Under the pieces are notes generated by a model. That model made no database searches and was not told the origin of the DNA. It was given only the letters and a program-made list of their open reading frames with translations. Below are positions 50,694-53,290 of a stretch of 53,290 bases of DNA, piece by piece. Made by a program: the position numbers and the translations under genes. Origin of the DNA: an uncultured Bryobacterales bacterium (GTDB taxonomy: Bacteria; Acidobacteriota; Terriglobia; Bryobacterales; Bryobacteraceae); NCBI GenBank assembly GCA_937959285.1, contig CALGAR010000044.1, forward strand, positions 1 to 53,290. Reading direction: 5' to 3'. Position 1 is the first letter of the stretch, and every line of letters begins with the position of its first letter.

Positions 50694-51638
50694 GCGATCT
50701 TCGGAGCCACGGGGGCTGTAGGGAAATCCCTCGCGCGCGAACTGGCGCGAGCAAATGAGCCGTTTCGCGTTGTGGGACGCTCCGAAGACCGCCTGCGCCG
50801 CAGCTTCGCTCGCTATCAGCCTCTCGCCGAGCTTCACAAGGCCGATCTCAGCGATCCCCGCGCCGCTGAAGCCGCGGCTTCAGGAGTCGATACGCTCTTC
50901 TACACGGTCGGCGTACCGTATACCCAGTTTGAGCAGCATCCAAAGCTGATGCGTATCGCTCTCGATGCCGCGGCAGCGGCGGGTGTCCGGCGGTTCGTCC
51001 ATGTCAGCACCGTCTACCCGTACGGGAAACCTCAGCGCGAGCGCGTCGACGAGTCCCATCCCCGCAATCCGCATACGTTCAAAGGCCGGATGCGCAAGGA
51101 GCAGGAAGATCTCGTTTTTGCGGCCGACGGACGAGGCGGAATGCGGACGACCATGGTGCGGCCGCCCGATTTCTACGGCCCCGACTCCGAGTTGAGCTAC
51201 GTCCGCGCCATCTTCGACGCCGCCTTACACGGCGGTACTGCGAACGTGATCGGCCCTATCGACACGCCGCACGAATTTATCTTCGTCCCGGATTTGGCCG
51301 CGGCTCTTCTCGCGCTCTCCGGCAAAGAGGAGGCCTACGGACACGCCTGGAATATCGGGGGCTCGGGCCTGATCACAGTCCGCGAGTTCGCCAATCTTGT
51401 CGCTGCGGCCGCCGGCAAGGGGCCTCGGCTGCGCGTAGCAAACAAGACCATATTGCGAGTCATGGGCCTCTTCAACCCGTTTCTCCGCGAAATGGTCGAG
51501 ATGCACTATCTGTGGACCACGCCAGTCGTGCTCGATGATAGCCGCTTGCGCAAGCTCCTGCCGAATCTCAAGAGGACTTCTTACGAAGACGGCATCCAGG
51601 AGACGATTCGCTCGATGCGCGAGAACCCCACGCCTTGA
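50685..51638 (+). CDS. NAD-dependent epimerase/dehydratase family protein
   Basis: The protein has 317 residues. An atypical SDR-type Rossmann start (KYAIFGATGAVGKSLARELA) is followed by a conserved acidic residue in KADLSD, VDTLFYTVGVPY and RRFVHVSTVYPYGKPQ, where Tyr of the VYPYG segment and Ser/Thr before it fit the catalytic region. HAWNIGGSGLITVREFANLVA appears near the C-terminus. It resembles sugar-nucleotide epimerases or 3-beta-HSD-like reductases of the extended SDR class. No Shine-Dalgarno sequence is clear before the ATG. The next SDR gene starts about 45 bases downstream, so the two may be co-transcribed. Confidence 0.88.
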   Translation: MKYAIFGATGAVGKSLARELARANEPFRVVGRSEDRLRRSFARYQPLAELHKADLSDPRAAEAAASGVDTLFYTVGVPYTQFEQHPKLMRIALDAAAAAGVRRFVHVSTVYPYGKPQRERVDESHPRNPHTFKGRMRKEQEDLVFAADGRGGMRTTMVRPPDFYGPDSELSYVRAIFDAALHGGTANVIGPIDTPHEFIFVPDLAAALLALSGKEEAYGHAWNIGGSGLITVREFANLVAAAAGKGPRLRVANKTILRVMGLFNPFLREMVEMHYLWTTPVVLDDSRLRKLLPNLKRTSYEDGIQETIRSMRENPTP

Positions 51639-51683
51639 GCGCCCGATTGATTGCGCAGCACGAGACGGCCAACCTGCCGGATA

Positions 51684-52472
51684 ATGTCAACACAGATGAC
51701 TAAGAACTACTTTGACCTCACAGGTCGCGTTGCGGTTGTAATTGGAGGTACGTCCGGCCTTGGGCGGACCATCGCTCGCGGCCTTGCGGAAGCCGGTGCA
51801 TCGGTGGTTCCGACAGGGCGGCGGCAGGATTTGGTAAAGGAAGTTGCCTGCTCGATCGAAGCACTCGGGCGTGAGACGCTGGCTCACCCAGTGGACGTCT
51901 CGTCGAAAGCATCGATTGATGAGTTGCGGGACGCCGTGCTGCAGCGATTCGGGCAAGTTGACATCCTGGTCAACGCTGCCGGACGCACCAAGCGCACTCC
52001 CACCAAGGACGTCCCCGAGCAGGAATGGCAGGAAATAATGGATACGAACCTCACCGGCATGCTCCGGGCCTGCCAGTCCTTCTATGAGCCCCTGGCCGCA
52101 AACCGGCGAGGACGCATTATCAACATCGCCTCACTGAGCTCCTTTGTGGCGCTCTATGAAACGGCCGCTTATGCAGCATCAAAAGCCGGCGTCCTCTCCC
52201 TGACCCGGAGCCTCGCAATCGAGTGGGCGAAGGTCGGGATTAACGTGAACGCAATCGCCCCGGGAGTCTTTCGTACCGACCTGAACGCCGCCCTGCTCGA
52301 TGGCACGGAGCGCGGCCGCGAATTCAAGATGAGAACCCCGATGGGACGCTTCGGCCAGGCAGAGGAATTGCTGGGTGCCGCAATCCTGCTCGCCTCCGAT
52401 GCAGCAAGCTACATAACGGGCGCCTGCATCCCCGTGGACGGCGGATTCCTCGCCTCTGGCGTGAACACTTAA
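51684..52472 (+). CDS. Short-chain dehydrogenase/reductase
   Basis: The protein has 262 residues from the ATG at 51684 (another ATG at 51696, just past a GATAAT box at 51680-51685, is possible; a TTG at 51651 is less likely). It has the NAD(P)-binding GGTSGLG (about 21-27), VDILVNAAG, catalytic Ser about 150 (IINIASLSS), Tyr163 and Lys167 (YAASKAG) and the family end SDAASYITGACIPVDGGF. This is the classical SDR layout, closest in feel to gluconate 5-dehydrogenase or FabG-like enzymes. It is a cytoplasmic oxidoreductase with an unknown hydroxy/keto substrate. Confidence 0.93.
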   Translation: MSTQMTKNYFDLTGRVAVVIGGTSGLGRTIARGLAEAGASVVPTGRRQDLVKEVACSIEALGRETLAHPVDVSSKASIDELRDAVLQRFGQVDILVNAAGRTKRTPTKDVPEQEWQEIMDTNLTGMLRACQSFYEPLAANRRGRIINIASLSSFVALYETAAYAASKAGVLSLTRSLAIEWAKVGINVNAIAPGVFRTDLNAALLDGTERGREFKMRTPMGRFGQAEELLGAAILLASDAASYITGACIPVDGGFLASGVNT

Positions 52473-52498
52473 GATTTGCAGCCCAACCATTCGAAGCC

Positions 52499-52535
52499 AC
52501 CATGGACCTCGCGGCAAACCCGTGAAGTCCATGGT
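52499..52535. terminator. Inverted repeat between convergent genes
   Basis: ACCATGGAC/GTCCATGGT (9 bp, 52499-52507 with 52527-52535) encloses a 19-base loop between the SDR stop (52472) and the DUF892 stop (52550). It could serve both genes, but no T run is present on either side. Confidence 0.4.
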
Positions 52536-52549
52536 CCCTGGCACAGCCG

Positions 52550-53056
52550 CTAGCAAAAGAGCGGCATCTCGCGCTGTGCGACCTGCTTATGAATCGGCAT
52601 GGCGACCTCGGTCAGATGGCGGTCCATCGTCTTCTCTTCGTCGAGACTCGTCTGTAGGAGGCGGACCGCTTGATCCAATCCGGCTGTATGAGCCATCGCG
52701 CGGGCCGTCCCATATCGGGCCATCTCGTAATGCTCCAGTTCCTGCGCGACTGCGATAAGCGTCAAGTCTTTCAGCCCGGGATCCTGAACCTGATCTACTC
52801 TCTTGCGGGCTTCCAGGAGCATGCCCTTCACACCAGGCGTCACAGCTCCCTCGGCGCCTGGTTCTTCGCCCAGCATCTCCAGAACCTCGCGCAGCCGCAT
52901 CACCTGCTGCTGCGTATCCTGCGCGTGCTGCCGGAACGCATCCCGCAACACCTCGCTCGCCGCCTTGTCAGCCAGTTGAGGAAGCTGCTTTGCTTGCTCC
53001 ACTTCGGCTTGATAGAGATCTTGCAGGTCTTTGATCATCAACTCTCGGTAATTCAC
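52550..53056 (-). CDS. DUF892 (YciF-like) ferritin-like protein
   Basis: The protein has 168 residues from a GTG at 53056, preceded by AAGGAGAAGG; the open frame to 53137 lacks a start signal and homology. It is a helical bundle with family features: DLQDLYQAEVEQAKQLPQLADKA, FRQHAQDTQQQVMRLREVLEMLG, AVAQELEHYEMARYGTARAMA and LLQTSLDEEKTMDRHLTEVA. Glu/His residues in ELEHYE and EEKTMDRHL fit a di-iron ferritin-like site. YciE/YciF-type proteins are stress-induced; the exact activity is not known. It has its own promoter region. Confidence 0.9.
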   Translation of the reverse strand: MNYRELMIKDLQDLYQAEVEQAKQLPQLADKAASEVLRDAFRQHAQDTQQQVMRLREVLEMLGEEPGAEGAVTPGVKGMLLEARKRVDQVQDPGLKDLTLIAVAQELEHYEMARYGTARAMAHTAGLDQAVRLLQTSLDEEKTMDRHLTEVAMPIHKQVAQREMPLFC

Positions 53057-53149
53057 GTTCCCGTCCTTCTCCTTTGACTGCGTCCGTCGGTTCGATGCCT
53101 GCAAACAGAAGGTTAGGTACTGGAAAGAACGGGACAAATTTAATTGTTT

Positions 53150-53170
53150 GACAGGCTCCTGTCCGACAGG
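53150..53170 (-). promoter_or_regulatory. GACAGG inverted repeats upstream of the DUF892 gene
   Basis: Three alternating half-sites, GACAGG-ct-CCTGTC-c-GACAGG, occupy 53150-53170. On the minus strand CGGACA and, 16 bases on, TTAAAT would form a weak promoter that overlaps them. This arrangement suggests an operator or competing hairpins. No regulator can be named. Confidence 0.35.
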
Positions 53171-53290
53171 TGTATGCGGATTAGCAGCAGAAACTTACGG
53201 CGGGTTGCAGAGAGCAATTGGGTTCATCAGCCTCTTCCGCTGTTAATATAAGTAGTAGAGTCTTCTAGCAGAGTCTTCCTGAACGAATCC

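Noticed and set aside
1..53290. tRNA, rRNA, phage integrase, transposase or attachment sites
   Set aside because: None seen on either strand by eye in the gaps. A covariance-model search was not possible here, so small RNAs cannot be excluded.

Overview
The window looks like a chromosomal segment of an acidobacterium of the Bryobacter/Solibacter type. This is inferred from content, not from a marker gene. The evidence is GC-rich DNA, three very large TonB-receptor-like proteins with an N-terminal carboxypeptidase-regulatory (Oar-like) domain, a PSD1-type cytochrome c gene next to a DUF1501 gene, Tat-exported sulfatase, Gfo/Idh and DUF362 proteins, and a secreted paralog-type protein at the left edge. 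I saw no rRNA or tRNA gene, CRISPR array, insertion sequence or phage gene.

Layout. (1) 1-1871, minus strand: the first codons of a truncated exported protein, then a 557-residue secreted protein of unknown function with its own terminator and a long upstream region (1872-2457) carrying repeated AGTC/GACT palindromes. (2) 2458-15609, minus strand: one apparent operon of about 13 kb. In transcription order it holds an ECF sigma factor, its membrane anti-sigma factor, a small secreted protein, then gspE, F, G, H, I, J, K, L, M, C, a small periplasmic protein and the secretin gspD. Most junctions are 4-base ATGA overlaps. No prepilin peptidase gene is present. (3) 15746-21713: an orphan gluconate-dehydrogenase subunit-3-like protein, folC, plsC, an exported amidohydrolase, a small TPR protein, an aldo/keto reductase and an AraC-type regulator. 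(4) 21884-31816, plus strand: a chimeric remnant gene that ends in a TonB-receptor tail, a D-2-hydroxyacid dehydrogenase, the PSD1 cytochrome/DUF1501 pair, a zinc alcohol dehydrogenase, a 3-hydroxyacyl-CoA dehydrogenase and a sulfatase. (5) 31908-50614: an ABC-F ATPase (YbiT type), three Oar-like outer-membrane receptors, a DUF362 protein, a Gfo/Idh oxidoreductase followed by an unusual FGE-fold/esterase fusion, and a CocE-type hydrolase. (6) 50685-53056: a nucleoside-sugar-type epimerase, an SDR and a DUF892 ferritin-like stress protein.

How it fits together. The left third is a complete-looking type II secretion machine, apparently under an envelope-responsive ECF sigma/anti-sigma pair in the same operon. 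The right two thirds look like an exported and outer-membrane degradation inventory: receptors, a sulfatase, esterases, a sugar-type oxidoreductase and dehydrogenases. Substrates cannot be assigned from sequence. A recurring feature is that several start codons have no Shine-Dalgarno sequence and lie 7-10 bases after a recognisable -10 box, which suggests leaderless transcripts at those genes. No clearly unprecedented multi-gene system is evident. The most unusual items are the chimeric gene at 21884, the FGE/esterase fusion, the ECF-headed gsp operon, the Gly-Met-Tyr insert in the secretin and the leaderless-promoter pattern.
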